Origin: Halosegnis rubeus
GTDB taxonomy: Archaea > Halobacteriota > Halobacteria > Halobacteriales > Haloarculaceae
Assembly: GCF_009184545.1 (NCBI RefSeq)
Contig: NZ_QJOW01000004.1
Location: 62,001-126,000, forward strand
Direction: 5' to 3'
Length of the DNA stretch: 64,000 nucleotides
Made by a program: the position numbers and the translations under genes. The notes beneath the pieces are model-generated. The model worked only from the letters and a program-made list of their open reading frames with translations. It was not told the origin of the DNA and did no database searches. Shown piece after piece: positions 34,438 through 42,758 of the stretch. The number at the start of each line of letters is the position of its first letter. The first letter of the stretch is position 1.

Positions 34438-34560
34438 CGGCACCGCACCGCTGGGTTGGGATGTTTACGCTTTGTAGTCGCCCCAAAAGACAACTACTGG
34501 CTGTGCCAACCAGCCGGTACTCCTATCCCGGCATGGGATTCAGAGATACTTCTTGGCCGC
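34417..34560 (-). mobile_element. Solo TnpB tail and right end (minus)
   Basis: On the minus strand this matches 27241-27370 closely: both share TATCTCTGAATCCCATG, GGCTGGTTGGCACAGCCAG and ATCCCAACCCAGCGGTGCGG. The final hairpin is truncated. The copy interrupts the amidohydrolase gene. Confidence 0.6.
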
Positions 34561-34728
34561 AACCCTCGGTCTGACGGCAGAAAGGGGTGCTTTCTGTGTG
34601 GAACCGGGGGAATCCCGATACTGTCCGATTAGCAGGGCGGGCAGGCCGCCTCGGTTGACTGGTAGTACCGTGACTGCTTGCTTAAAACATCTGTTCAGCA
34701 CGTCGGACGTGGTTTGTGGGAGAGGTGT

Positions 34729-34785
34729 CGGATTCATCCCCGCGCTAAACCACGGGGCTTTCTCCTCGTACTTCGGTAAAATTGA
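34729..34785 (-). mobile_element. TnpB right end (minus, degenerate)
   Basis: GATTCATCCCCGCGCTAAAC and CACGGGGCTTTCTCCTCGTA form the hairpin of a right end. The terminal TGACATCC has decayed to GGATTCATCC. Confidence 0.45.
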
Positions 34786-34904
34786 CTACTCTTCCGTCGA
34801 TGCCACACCTCGTGTGCGAAATGAATTCATCACCGGCGTCAAGGACTCTTCGAGTTAGTTACCCTCGAAGAAATCCCCTATCTGCGCATTAACGACAGAC
34901 CGGA

Positions 34905-35367
34905 TCAAATCCTCGTCGTGTTCCACTTTTTCGAGCCGATATCGGCTTGAAGCGTCTCAGCGACTACTTCTGGATCGCCAACGAAGGTGTACTCCTTGTG
35001 GACACCACTTCCGTAGCCGCGCTTCCGTTTCTCCGACGTCACGAAGTTGTAGGTCTCTGCCTCACTCATATACCGTAAGTAGGAGTCCCGAGACTTTTCG
35101 TCGGCATCGAGCAGGTCAGAGAGGTACTGATATACGCGGTATGCAACCGTGCTAGGAACAGCGTTCAGGTTTCGCTTGGAGTGGACAGGGATGATTGCAG
35201 TAGCGTACAGCGAGAGCTTCTTTTGCGTCGAGAGCCCTTGCATCTGCGTTAATGTCCGGTCTCGTTCGGCCTCTTTCTGGGCGTCACGAACGTGCTCTTC
35301 ACGGATCGTGTCTTCGCCGGCTCGGTCCGCTATCTCACCGGCTTTCCTGAACAGATCAATCAGAAAT
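34905..35367 (-). pseudogene. C-terminal fragment of an Orc1/Cdc6 initiator
   Basis: Minus-strand codons read LDLFRKAGEIADRAGEDTI, VRDAQKEAERDRTLTQMQGL, STQKKLSLYATAI, VPSTVAYRVYQYLSDLL and YGSGVHKEYTFVGDPEVVAE. This is the lid and winged-helix domain of a haloarchaeal Orc1/Cdc6 replication initiator. The ATPase core (about 230 residues) is missing. It points to a former plasmid or extra replicon in this region. Confidence 0.8.
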
Positions 35368-35371
35368 AGGC

Positions 35372-35710
35372 CTGGATTGGGAGCGGTTCGAGGAGAATCT
35401 GGATGATGTGGAATTGGAGGCCGGTGAGCGTGGTGAGTTTCCGTTCACGCTTATGTAGATCCAAGGGAAGCCGCTTCCGAAGAATAGCCGTGTCCGGTAC
35501 TCGGAGTTCAATACACAGTTCACGTTCAAAGGGATAGAGGGGCAGGAGCCTCAGGAACTGCAGGGCTTCGTAGATGAACACGGGTCTGTGGCGACTCCGG
35601 AAGTGATGGAGGTGTACGAAGTGCAGCGGAAGGAGACTGTTCAGCGTCTCCAGGCCCTGGATAGTGTTTCGTCATTCGAGGTCGGCGGCGAACAGTTCTG
35701 GACTTTCTGA
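35372..35710 (+). pseudogene. Unrecognised protein C-terminus with an in-frame stop
   Basis: One frame reads DWERFEENLDDVELEAGERG, EFPFTLM, a TAG, then IQGKPLPKNSRVRYSEFNTQ and on to GGEQFWTF and stop. The codon use and composition are those of a real haloarchaeal gene. I do not recognise the family. Its 5' part is cut at the Orc1 junction. Confidence 0.45.
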
Positions 35711-35773
35711 CGTTCTGAAGCAAATTATCTGATGGCTGCTTGGTGGATTTGGAATTGTAGACGTTGGCGATGA

Positions 35774-35912
35774 CAGCCCGGAGTCTTCTTGTTCGACCGC
35801 GAGAGCGGACGGTTCCCACCGAGAGAACAGGTAGATTGCAAACGTTAATATCCCAATTCAGCGGTGTGATGCCGTGGGATTCCTCCGCCTTCAGGCGGAG
35901 GCGGATGTCAAG
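35774..35912 (+). mobile_element. Solo TnpB tail and right end
   Basis: The last 24 TnpB codons (QPGVFLFDRESGRFPPREQV, DCKR, stop) are followed by AATATCCCAATTCAGCGGTG and the hairpin CCTCCGCCTTCAGGCGGAGG, ending CGGATGTCA. The rest of the gene is absent. Confidence 0.65.
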
Positions 35913-36013
35913 ATGAGTTTCGGCTGATTGTTTCGTTCTGCTGGTATGATTCAATAGCCGAGTAGTCCATCAGTAACTGTTAAGACTGTCAGTCCTGTAC
36001 GTCCACACAGACC

Positions 36014-36208
36014 ATGTCTGCTGACAAACGTCTCCCAGTGACTGAAGAGACCCGGAAGGAACTCCACGAGCTGAAGGAGCCTGGCCAGACCTACGACGAG
36101 CTTCTCCAGGAGCTGGCTCAGCAGCGCCGGCGGCAGGATCTGGAGCAGCGCTTCCAGGAGTTGGAGGACGCGGACAACGACGAGTTGACGCCGCTCTCGG
36201 ATGTCTGA
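36014..36208 (+). CDS. Antitoxin-like protein (DUF7557/RelB-like)
   Basis: The 64-aa protein (MSADKRLPVTEETRKELHEL...) has a short ribbon-helix-like N-terminus. Its tail is charged, coiled-coil-like and rich in Gln, Arg and Glu. Size, charge and the 8-base overlap with a RelE toxin gene indicate the antitoxin of a type II pair. Confidence 0.75.
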   Translation: MSADKRLPVTEETRKELHELKEPGQTYDELLQELAQQRRRQDLEQRFQELEDADNDELTPLSDV

Positions 36209-36494
36209 GTACGACGTCCTGCTCGGTGACGACCCCCGCGAATTCCTCGATGTCGCCGACGAGAAGACCGAGCGGGTCTGCACGGAGAAACTCGGGTACC
36301 TAGCGGAAAGTCCGTACCCGGGCCGTGGTCGTGGGGACAAAGAAAAGCTCCCCATCGATGGCCGGCGCGACCGGTACCGGCTGCACGTCTCTCGGACCTA
36401 CACGGCTATCTACACCGTCTTGGAGGACGAGAACGAGGTGCGCGTGCTGGAGATTGTCTCCATCGATCAGGCGCACAAGCGGTACGGATTTTAG
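36201..36494 (+). CDS. RelE/ParE-family toxin
   Basis: The 97-aa protein fits the RelE fold: YDVLLGDDPREFLDVADEKT, then LPIDGRRDRYRLHVSRTYTA and the C-terminal strand VRVLEIVSIDQAHKRYGF. The Arg-rich strand and final Y-G-F match RelE mRNA interferases. Overlap with the antitoxin gene ensures coupling. Confidence 0.85.
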   Translation: MSEYDVLLGDDPREFLDVADEKTERVCTEKLGYLAESPYPGRGRGDKEKLPIDGRRDRYRLHVSRTYTAIYTVLEDENEVRVLEIVSIDQAHKRYGF

Positions 36495-36507
36495 ATAACA
36501 GGTAGTC

Positions 36508-36520
36508 GACTCTGTTGAAA
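36508..36520 (+). repeat. Solo IS5-like end (variant)
   Basis: GACTCTGTTGAAA differs by one base from the IS5-like ends at 43567 and 51521. No transposase is attached. Confidence 0.25.
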
Positions 36521-36674
36521 TCCTATTGATCAGACACTATCTGCGGTGAAATTGACCAGTACAATGTCGGGGAGACAACCACGGCCTATGTCGTGCAAGG
36601 CTCGCCCTCGAAATCATATCTTAAGATAAAGTAGCCCTCTACTACTTATATTCGGCATCTTAGGCCTATTCCTG

Positions 36675-37226
36675 ATCGGAAGACCAGTCTTGTGGGATTG
36701 AAGCGGAACGGTTCGACCATTCTGGGTGATTCTCGCCGATTGTTACAGACGAACCCTTGTGGGATTGAAGCCGATATTCTCGAAGAGGGGCCGCCTGGGA
36801 GCGGTGAGTTACAGGCGAACCCTTGTGGGATTGAAGCCCGTGCTCGCGTGCCCACTTGACGACCGGCCGGGTTACAGACGAACCCTTGTGGGATTGAAGC
36901 CGTAAGCCGATGACGGCCGCCGAGCGACGTGTCGCGTTACAGACGAACCCTTGTGGGATTGAAGCACCCCCTCGCCGGTGAACATCCGAACGGCGTCGCG
37001 GTGCGGGTTACAGACGAACCCTTGTGGGATTGAAGCAGAAATGGATATTACACACCTAACCCGTGGCCCAGTTACAGACGAACCCTTGTGGGATTGAAGC
37101 GCTGCGTCGGTCAGCGTCATGTAGCTGTGAACTGTTACAGACGAACCCTTGTGGGATTGAAGCGCTGTCGTTGTGACAGTCGCGGCTCTCGCGGCTGTTA
37201 CAGACGAACCCTTGTGGGGTTGAAAC
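36675..37226 (+). CRISPR. Orphan CRISPR array, type I-B-like repeat
   Basis: Eight 30-base repeats (36742, 36808, 36871, 36936, 37007, 37071, 37134, 37197) have consensus GTTACAGACGAACCC plus TTGTGGGATTGAAGC. The repeat at 36808 has one change and the last (37197) has three-prime changes. A ninth, at 36675-36704, keeps only the 3' half. The eight spacers are 37, 36, 33, 35, 41, 34, 33 and 33 bases. The ATTGAAGC handle is that of haloarchaeal type I-B, so transcription is expected left to right. The leader-proximal repeat is the damaged one. No cas gene is in the window. Confidence 0.93.
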
Positions 37227-37388
37227 AGGATCGACTTGGCAGACAACCAGATACGTACCGACAAAATCGCTCCCGCGCGTCCCACCGACGGCCGGGAGTA
37301 ATCCACCAAATCGCCAAACAGCGTTCAGACACCCTCGATGCCACCCATTGACCGTAGCTGATTTTCACTCAGCGCCTCGTGGAACTGG

Positions 37389-37718
37389 CTAACGACGACA
37401 CAAGCCTCCGTCGCTTCTGCCCCCCTCTCCCTCTCTCAGCCCCCGCTCGATCATGACATGGCTCCAAGACGGAGCAGTGCCTGCGAGAAACGAACCAGCC
37501 ACAGCGGTGAGGAGGAAGCCAAGGTTGAGAACCCTGGCATAAATCAACAACACCCATGCCGTTTGGCTCTGGCTCAGTAAGGCACTGACACTCCCGTCGA
37601 TTGCCACGGCATCGGCGTCGAAGTCGGTCGCAAGTCGGGCAAACAACGTCCAATCACTCGGCCCCACCCGGCTGAGACAGGCGATCATCAATGCCACCGC
37701 TGTGGCCAGCGTCGCCAA
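37389..37718 (-). CDS. Possible membrane protein, unrecognised
   Basis: The 109-aa frame has two hydrophobic stretches (ATLATAVALMIACL and WVLLIYARVLNLGFLLTAVA) and an Arg/Gly-rich tail. Coding character continues upstream of the ATG (GAGYAVALATLAT), so it may be the truncated end of a longer gene. I cannot name it. Confidence 0.3.
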   Translation of the reverse strand: MATLATAVALMIACLSRVGPSDWTLFARLATDFDADAVAIDGSVSALLSQSQTAWVLLIYARVLNLGFLLTAVAGSFLAGTAPSWSHVMIERGLREGEGGRSDGGLCRR

Positions 37719-37864
37719 AGCGACGGCATAGCCGGCACCGATAGCCGGTCAGTGTCGCACACGGACTGAAGGACCGCGCGGTGATCGGATCCGTCACGAC
37801 GGACTGGGTCGCTGGGCCACAGGGTTGCGGACCTTTATTCTCTATTGGACCGCAGTGTTGGACG

Positions 37865-38179
37865 ATGACTGAAGAGACCGACACCGTCTACATCGCTGCA
37901 CAGATACAGGTCGAGGACTGGGAGACCTACCAAGAGGAATACATACCGAAGACGTTCGAGCGCATCACCGCCAACGGGGGCGAGGTCCTAGTCGCCACCG
38001 AGGAGGCCGAAGCGCTCGAGGGCGAGTGGGACGGCAACTGGACCGTCCTCATCGAGTTCCCAAACGAGACGGCGGCTCACGAGTTCATGCAGGACGAGGA
38101 GTATGTCGAGGTGATGAGCGCGCGCCACGAGGCCAGCGCGTGGAGCGACATCGCGATGCTCCCGAAGTTCTCGGGTTGA
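37865..38179 (+). CDS. DUF1330 family protein
   Basis: The 104-aa protein has the dimeric alpha-beta barrel pattern of DUF1330: VYIAAQIQVEDWETYQEEYI, NGGEVLVATEEAEALEGEWD and TVLIEFPNETAAHEFMQDEE. Function is unknown. The ATG at 37865 is preferred because the upstream extension is Cys/Pro-rich. Confidence 0.82.
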   Translation: MTEETDTVYIAAQIQVEDWETYQEEYIPKTFERITANGGEVLVATEEAEALEGEWDGNWTVLIEFPNETAAHEFMQDEEYVEVMSARHEASAWSDIAMLPKFSG

Positions 38180-38221
38180 TACTGCCAAACGTTCACTAAC
38201 GGAAGTCACGAACTCATATCT

Positions 38222-38311
38222 ATGACAACAATTGAAATTGACGATACAATTTACGATGCACTGCGACTGCCCGAACAGGAGCGGTCGCAGCGGCTCACTC
38301 AGGAACTCGCT
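38222..38311 (+). pseudogene. N-terminal remnant of a UPF0175-like antitoxin
   Basis: The frame begins MTTIEIDDTIYDALRLPEQE and RSQRLTQELAQA, which resembles UPF0175 (VapB-like) proteins. It then runs out of register into a TnpB fragment whose reading starts at about 38298. The remaining 50 residues are lost. Confidence 0.5.
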
Positions 38312-38955
38312 CAAGCAGGACAAGCACTACTTCACCCGAGCAGAGTACGACACCGAAGGGAAAAACGGTCCGTCAGAGACGTCGATGTGGGCACGTCGGA
38401 AACCTTCAGAGCGCGAGACGCACTTCTATCACACGCTGACAGATGCCATCATCACAGAGTGTGTCGAACGCGGTGTTGGGACGCTCGCAGTGAGCTGGCC
38501 CGAAGATGTGCGTGAGTCCGATTGGGGCAAGACTGGCAACAAGAAACGCCATACGTGGGCGTTCGACCGCATCTCCCAGTACCTCGAATACAACGGCGAG
38601 ACGCGCGGTGTCGAGGTGCTGAAGGAGAACGAGTGGAATACATCAGAGACCTGCTCACGGTGTGGTGACGACACGAGGTCGAACCGTGTCGAACGTGGGC
38701 TGTACGTCTGCTTGTCGTGCGAGTTGGTAGCCAACGCGGATTGTAATGGGGCGGAGAATATGCGGCAAAAGATAACTCCGAGTCCGCACGGCGCAGATAG
38801 GAGTACCGGCTGTGTGGCACAGCCATCGACACACCTGTTCGACTGCGAGAGTGGGACGTTCACCACGAGAGAACAGGCCGTGTCGTAGACAGGCAAATAT
38901 CCCACCTGCGGGACGGGAAGCCTCGCCGTTTACGGCGAGGAGGATGTCACCAGTC
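38298..38955 (+). mobile_element. C-terminal half of TnpB with intact right end
   Basis: The frame to 38888 encodes about 196 aa of TnpB: WGKTGNKKRHTWAFDRISQY, the zinc finger CSRCGDDTRSNRVERGLYVC with LSC, and RuvC-III ADCNGAENMRQ. The first half with RuvC-I is missing. The right end follows: AATATCCCACCTGCGGGACG and the hairpin CCTCGCCGTTTACGGCGAGG, ending GATGTCA. This is the longest TnpB remnant in the window and is inactive as a nuclease. Confidence 0.82.
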
Positions 38956-39016
38956 GTAGCCAACAGTTTCGCAGCGAAACGGCACTATTTTTCGCGTGCG
39001 AACTAATCACACGCAC

Positions 39017-40276
39017 GTGACAGAATTGCTAATTCTCGTGGGTTTGCTGGTGGCGGTATTCGTCGGGTACAATGTCGGTGGGTCATCAACCGGTGTTGCC
39101 TTCGGTCCGGCAGTCGGCAGCCGGGCCGTCAGAAAAGTCACCGCCGGAGCCCTGTTTACCGTGTTCGCATTCCTCGGAGCGTGGACGATTGGGCGGAAGG
39201 TCATCACGACGATGAGTACCGGAATCGTCGATGCAGCAGCCTTTACGCCCGCAGCGAGCGTTGGCGTTCTCTTTTTTACCGGGCTCGCACTCCTGATCTC
39301 GAACCTCTACGGTGTCCCGGCGTCAACCTCGATGACAGCCGTCGCAGCAATCGTCGGACTCGGATTGGCAACGGGGACGCTCAACACTTCCCTGATGCTT
39401 ACCATCCTGTCGGCATGGATCGTTGCCCCACTGGTCGCCGTCTTCACAGGTGCGTTGATCGGCAGATATCTGTATCCGCACCTCGACGCCAAATTCGAAT
39501 TTGGTCGCCTTACGAACCCGTTGATCGCAATCGATACTCAGGAGAGGCTCCCATGGCTATCGGTCAACGATACCGTCTCGCCTCGGGATCTGATTGGGTC
39601 AGCACTTGTGGTGGTAATTGCCTGCTATATGGCGTTCAGTGCCGGAGCCTCGAACGCGGCGAACGCAGTCGCCCCGCTTGTCGGTAACGGTTCCCTCGAT
39701 CCCAACCCGGCGATTCTCCTCGCAGTCGGGGCCATCAGCGTGGGCGGCTTTACGATTGCCCGACGGACGCTGGCGACCGTTGGCAACGATATTACTAAGA
39801 TGCCGATTCTGGCAGCGCTTATTATTTCGACCGTGGGGGCGACGATTATCACCATCCTCTCGTGGCTCGGAATTCCGGCCAGTCTCGCCGTGAGTACAAC
39901 CAGTTGTATCATTGGGCTCGGGTGGGGCCGTGCAAGCCGAGCGCGGACGCTCGCAGAAATAGTCACACGGTCCCCGGCTGATGCATCCGCTCCACAGTTT
40001 ACGACTGGTGCACTCAAAGTTCACCCAGTTGAAGGAAAAAAGGAGGTCGCTGCGGGCCCGACTGTGGGCGAACTCGCTGAAGGCGAGACTCCACACCCGG
40101 ACAGGCAGCACGCATCCAGGGATGGTGTGTCTAGTGCCGGCGAGAGAGATCCAAAAGAATTGTCCGCCGAAGGGCTGTTTCACCGCGCAGCGGCAGCTCG
40201 CGTCGTGACACTCTGGGTGATTACGCCGATACTGTCGCTCGTGGGGTCTTATGCTTTGTTTTCACTCCTCGGCTAA
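39017..40276 (+). CDS. PiT-family inorganic phosphate transporter
   Basis: The 419-aa membrane protein has the two PiT signature repeats: GYNVGGSSTGVAFGPAVGSR near the start and AFSAGASNAANAVAPLVGNG in the second half. About ten helices and a hydrophilic loop (residues 320-395) are present. It is a cation-coupled phosphate symporter by family. GTG 39017 is chosen; GTG 38996 is also possible. The stop is 2 bases from a TnpB right end. Confidence 0.88.
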   Translation: MTELLILVGLLVAVFVGYNVGGSSTGVAFGPAVGSRAVRKVTAGALFTVFAFLGAWTIGRKVITTMSTGIVDAAAFTPAASVGVLFFTGLALLISNLYGVPASTSMTAVAAIVGLGLATGTLNTSLMLTILSAWIVAPLVAVFTGALIGRYLYPHLDAKFEFGRLTNPLIAIDTQERLPWLSVNDTVSPRDLIGSALVVVIACYMAFSAGASNAANAVAPLVGNGSLDPNPAILLAVGAISVGGFTIARRTLATVGNDITKMPILAALIISTVGATIITILSWLGIPASLAVSTTSCIIGLGWGRASRARTLAEIVTRSPADASAPQFTTGALKVHPVEGKKEVAAGPTVGELAEGETPHPDRQHASRDGVSSAGERDPKELSAEGLFHRAAAARVVTLWVITPILSLVGSYALFSLLG

Positions 40277-40335
40277 GAGAACACCTTCTCCACCTACGGA
40301 ACGGGAAGCCCCGCCGTTCACGGCGGAGGATGTCA
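40277..40335 (+). mobile_element. Solo TnpB right end
   Basis: CACCTACGGAACGGGAAGCC is followed by the hairpin CCCCGCCGTTCACGGCGG and the end AGGATGTCA. No TnpB codons remain except possibly a few before 40290. The terminal TCA is the stop codon of the minus-strand trkA gene. Confidence 0.6.
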
Positions 40336-40980
40336 CCCGTGCATCAATTGGAGCACCTCGTCAACGACGTCCGGTTCGACAGCCACCACGTATTGGCTTC
40401 CCGGTGTCAACGTCGTCTCCGGCTTCAAAATCTGGCTGCCGTCCTCACCCGAAATAACCAACGTTCCCGCCGGGAAGGACACCTCGGCGAGCGTCCTCCC
40501 GGCCGCTGGTGCACCCTTAGGAACGCGGATCTCAAGGATCTCGATGTTTCCGGTGACAGCTGCCAAGGTCTGAACTTCCCTCCCTGTGGTCTGGTTTGCT
40601 ACGACCCGTGCGCCTGCTTCTTCGGGGTAGACGACGGCATCCACGAACCGATCGTATGCCCCGTCAGTCTCCCGATCGACACGAGCGACCGTTCGGATGC
40701 CATCCGCGAGCTGCGTGGCGAGCAGACAGACCGCGAGGTTCAATCCCGTCAATTCCGTCAGCGCGGCAATGGTATCTACATACTTGATACCGGCTTGTTC
40801 GAGAATATCCGGATCGGACGCGTCAGCTTGGATCACGGTTGCGATCCACGCATCGGCGATCTCCGTAATCCGGTCCTTGTCCTCTTCGATGATCGTCACG
40901 TTTTCGTCTCGGGCAGCGAGCAGTTCGGCCGCCTGAAAGCCGATACGACCGCCACCGGCGATGATGATGTCTCGTGTCAT
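40333..40980 (-). CDS. trkA: TrkA-type potassium channel regulator
   Basis: The 215-aa protein has an N-terminal Rossmann RCK domain (IIIAGGGRIGFQAAELLAAR, acidic EEDKDR) and a C-terminal RCK-C domain (EIRVPKGAPAAGRTLAEVSF to the end). These subunits gate Trk potassium uptake or other transporters in response to nucleotides. It is probably cotranscribed with the permease upstream. Its stop codon comes from the TnpB right end. Confidence 0.9.
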   Translation of the reverse strand: MTRDIIIAGGGRIGFQAAELLAARDENVTIIEEDKDRITEIADAWIATVIQADASDPDILEQAGIKYVDTIAALTELTGLNLAVCLLATQLADGIRTVARVDRETDGAYDRFVDAVVYPEEAGARVVANQTTGREVQTLAAVTGNIEILEIRVPKGAPAAGRTLAEVSFPAGTLVISGEDGSQILKPETTLTPGSQYVVAVEPDVVDEVLQLMHG

Positions 40981-40981
40981 G

Positions 40982-42466
40982 TTAGTCCTCTTCCGCTCCG
41001 CCCGCGGCAGGCTGATCGGTAGTCGACTCGGTCCCTTCCCCGGTAGTGGCTCGTGCCCTGTACTTGTTGAGCAACACGTACATCACCACGCCAGCAGCTA
41101 ACCACCCGGCACTGAGCAGCAGCGCGAGCATATCCGTCTGGATGAGGAACCCGATCAGCACGACAGCGAGTATTCCGTTCAGGGCGATCGCTAATATCGG
41201 TGGGATCGGGTAGTAGGGAATCTTGTAGGGACGGTTCATGTTCGGTCGCTCCCGGCGGAGTCTGATCACTGCAACGTTGACGATGATGAACGACAGCAGG
41301 AAGAACAGGCTCGACATGTTGCCAGCGCTCTGGGTCGGAAGGACGACCGACCCGAGCATGACGACCGCGCTCAGCAGCACTGCGACGAACGGCGTCCCGA
41401 ACCGGTGGTGGATCTGACCGATCGACTGGAGCAACTGCCCCTCTCGGCCCATCGAGAAGGCGACCCGCGAGGAGGCGATCACCACCGCGTTCAACGCGGT
41501 GATCGTTGAGAAGACGGCCCCGAAGACGATGAGCGCGCCACCGTTCTGGATGACGGGTAGCCCCGTCGGCATGAACGAGGTCGCCGCCGCCGCGATACCG
41601 GCCTCGCCGGCAGCGGCCAGTTCCTCGGCACCCAGCGTGCCGATCGCAACCGTCACGACCAACAGATACACGACGACGGTCGCGGCTAAGCTGGCGAAGA
41701 TCGCTTTGGGAATGTTCTCGCGGGGGTTTTCGACCTCTTCGGTGACAGTCGTGATGAGGTCGTATCCCTCGAACGCGATGAACGTCAGGCCCATCGCGGG
41801 GAGGATGCTGAACGCTCCGGATCCCTCGGGAAATAGCGGGTCGAAGTTTTGGAACGTGAAACTGGTTTCGCCGCCGCCGCCGGCCGAGAGGAACCCGAAC
41901 GCGACGAACGCTACGAGGATCGAGACCTTGATAATCGTGAACACCGTTTCGGCGCTTCCGCTCGCGGCGGTCGACGCCGCGTTCAACGCCACGAGCCCGG
42001 CGACTGCAACGAACGCGAGGACGAACTTCGCCGGCACACCGACTCCGAGCAGCGGAAGGATCACCGCGCCGACCTGGTCCGGTGGTGCTACTACACCATA
42101 CACGTGGAGCAGTTCGAGGAAGTTCGGTGCGAACCCGAGCGCGTACAGCGCGCCGGCGATCATATACGCGAACCAGAGCATCCAGCCCATGATGAACGAG
42201 CCGAAGTCGTCGAAGATCTCCCGTACGAACGCGTAGCCACCACCGCTTTTCGGGATCGCGGACGCCAGTTCCGCGTATGAGAGCCCGGTGAACGCGGTCA
42301 CGACCCCGTTCAGCATGAAGACGAGCAGCGCGGCCGGTCCGGAGATATCGGCCGCAAGGCCCGTCAATACGAAGATCCCTGCGCCGATCATCGCGCCCAT
42401 CCCGATCATCGTCGCATCCAGCAGCCCCAACTCGGCTTCCGGCTCCCGCTGATCGTGGCCGCTCAT
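40982..42466 (-). CDS. APC superfamily amino acid permease
   Basis: The 494-aa membrane protein has about twelve helices and APC features: DATMIGMGAMIGAGIFVLTG in the first helix, YAELASAIPKSGGGYAFVRE and FEGYDLITTVTEEVENPREN. It imports amino acids or amines. It sits 1 base from trkA, and a second TrkA gene is divergent, so RCK subunits may regulate it. ATG 42466 (MSGHDQREPE) is preferred over a longer start. Confidence 0.9.
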   Translation of the reverse strand: MSGHDQREPEAELGLLDATMIGMGAMIGAGIFVLTGLAADISGPAALLVFMLNGVVTAFTGLSYAELASAIPKSGGGYAFVREIFDDFGSFIMGWMLWFAYMIAGALYALGFAPNFLELLHVYGVVAPPDQVGAVILPLLGVGVPAKFVLAFVAVAGLVALNAASTAASGSAETVFTIIKVSILVAFVAFGFLSAGGGGETSFTFQNFDPLFPEGSGAFSILPAMGLTFIAFEGYDLITTVTEEVENPRENIPKAIFASLAATVVVYLLVVTVAIGTLGAEELAAAGEAGIAAAATSFMPTGLPVIQNGGALIVFGAVFSTITALNAVVIASSRVAFSMGREGQLLQSIGQIHHRFGTPFVAVLLSAVVMLGSVVLPTQSAGNMSSLFFLLSFIIVNVAVIRLRRERPNMNRPYKIPYYPIPPILAIALNGILAVVLIGFLIQTDMLALLLSAGWLAAGVVMYVLLNKYRARATTGEGTESTTDQPAAGGAEED

Positions 42467-42758
42467 GTCTTCTCTGTCTGATATGTTTGGATAAGAACGG
42501 TCATGCCGTGGCTTTGTCAAGTATCACAACTGTTTCTATATTAATCTGGTTCTGGTGGATCGATTGATACTGTTTCTGAGCATCGAACAGTATTCGTGCC
42601 CCAGTAGTGTGGAACCAGCAAAGAGACGACTCTGGTAACGGGTCAGATCGCGGAGCGGATCACCGCTGCACCAGAGCGTGGCGGTCACCTCGGGAATTGC
42701 CACCGAGCCGGTCCGAACGAGCGTAACTTACAACTAGTTGTGTACGAAACCCAGACAA

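Noticed and set aside
37227-37388. Extra CRISPR repeats after the last unit
   Set aside because: No copy of the ATTGAAGC handle or GAACCC core occurs after 37226.
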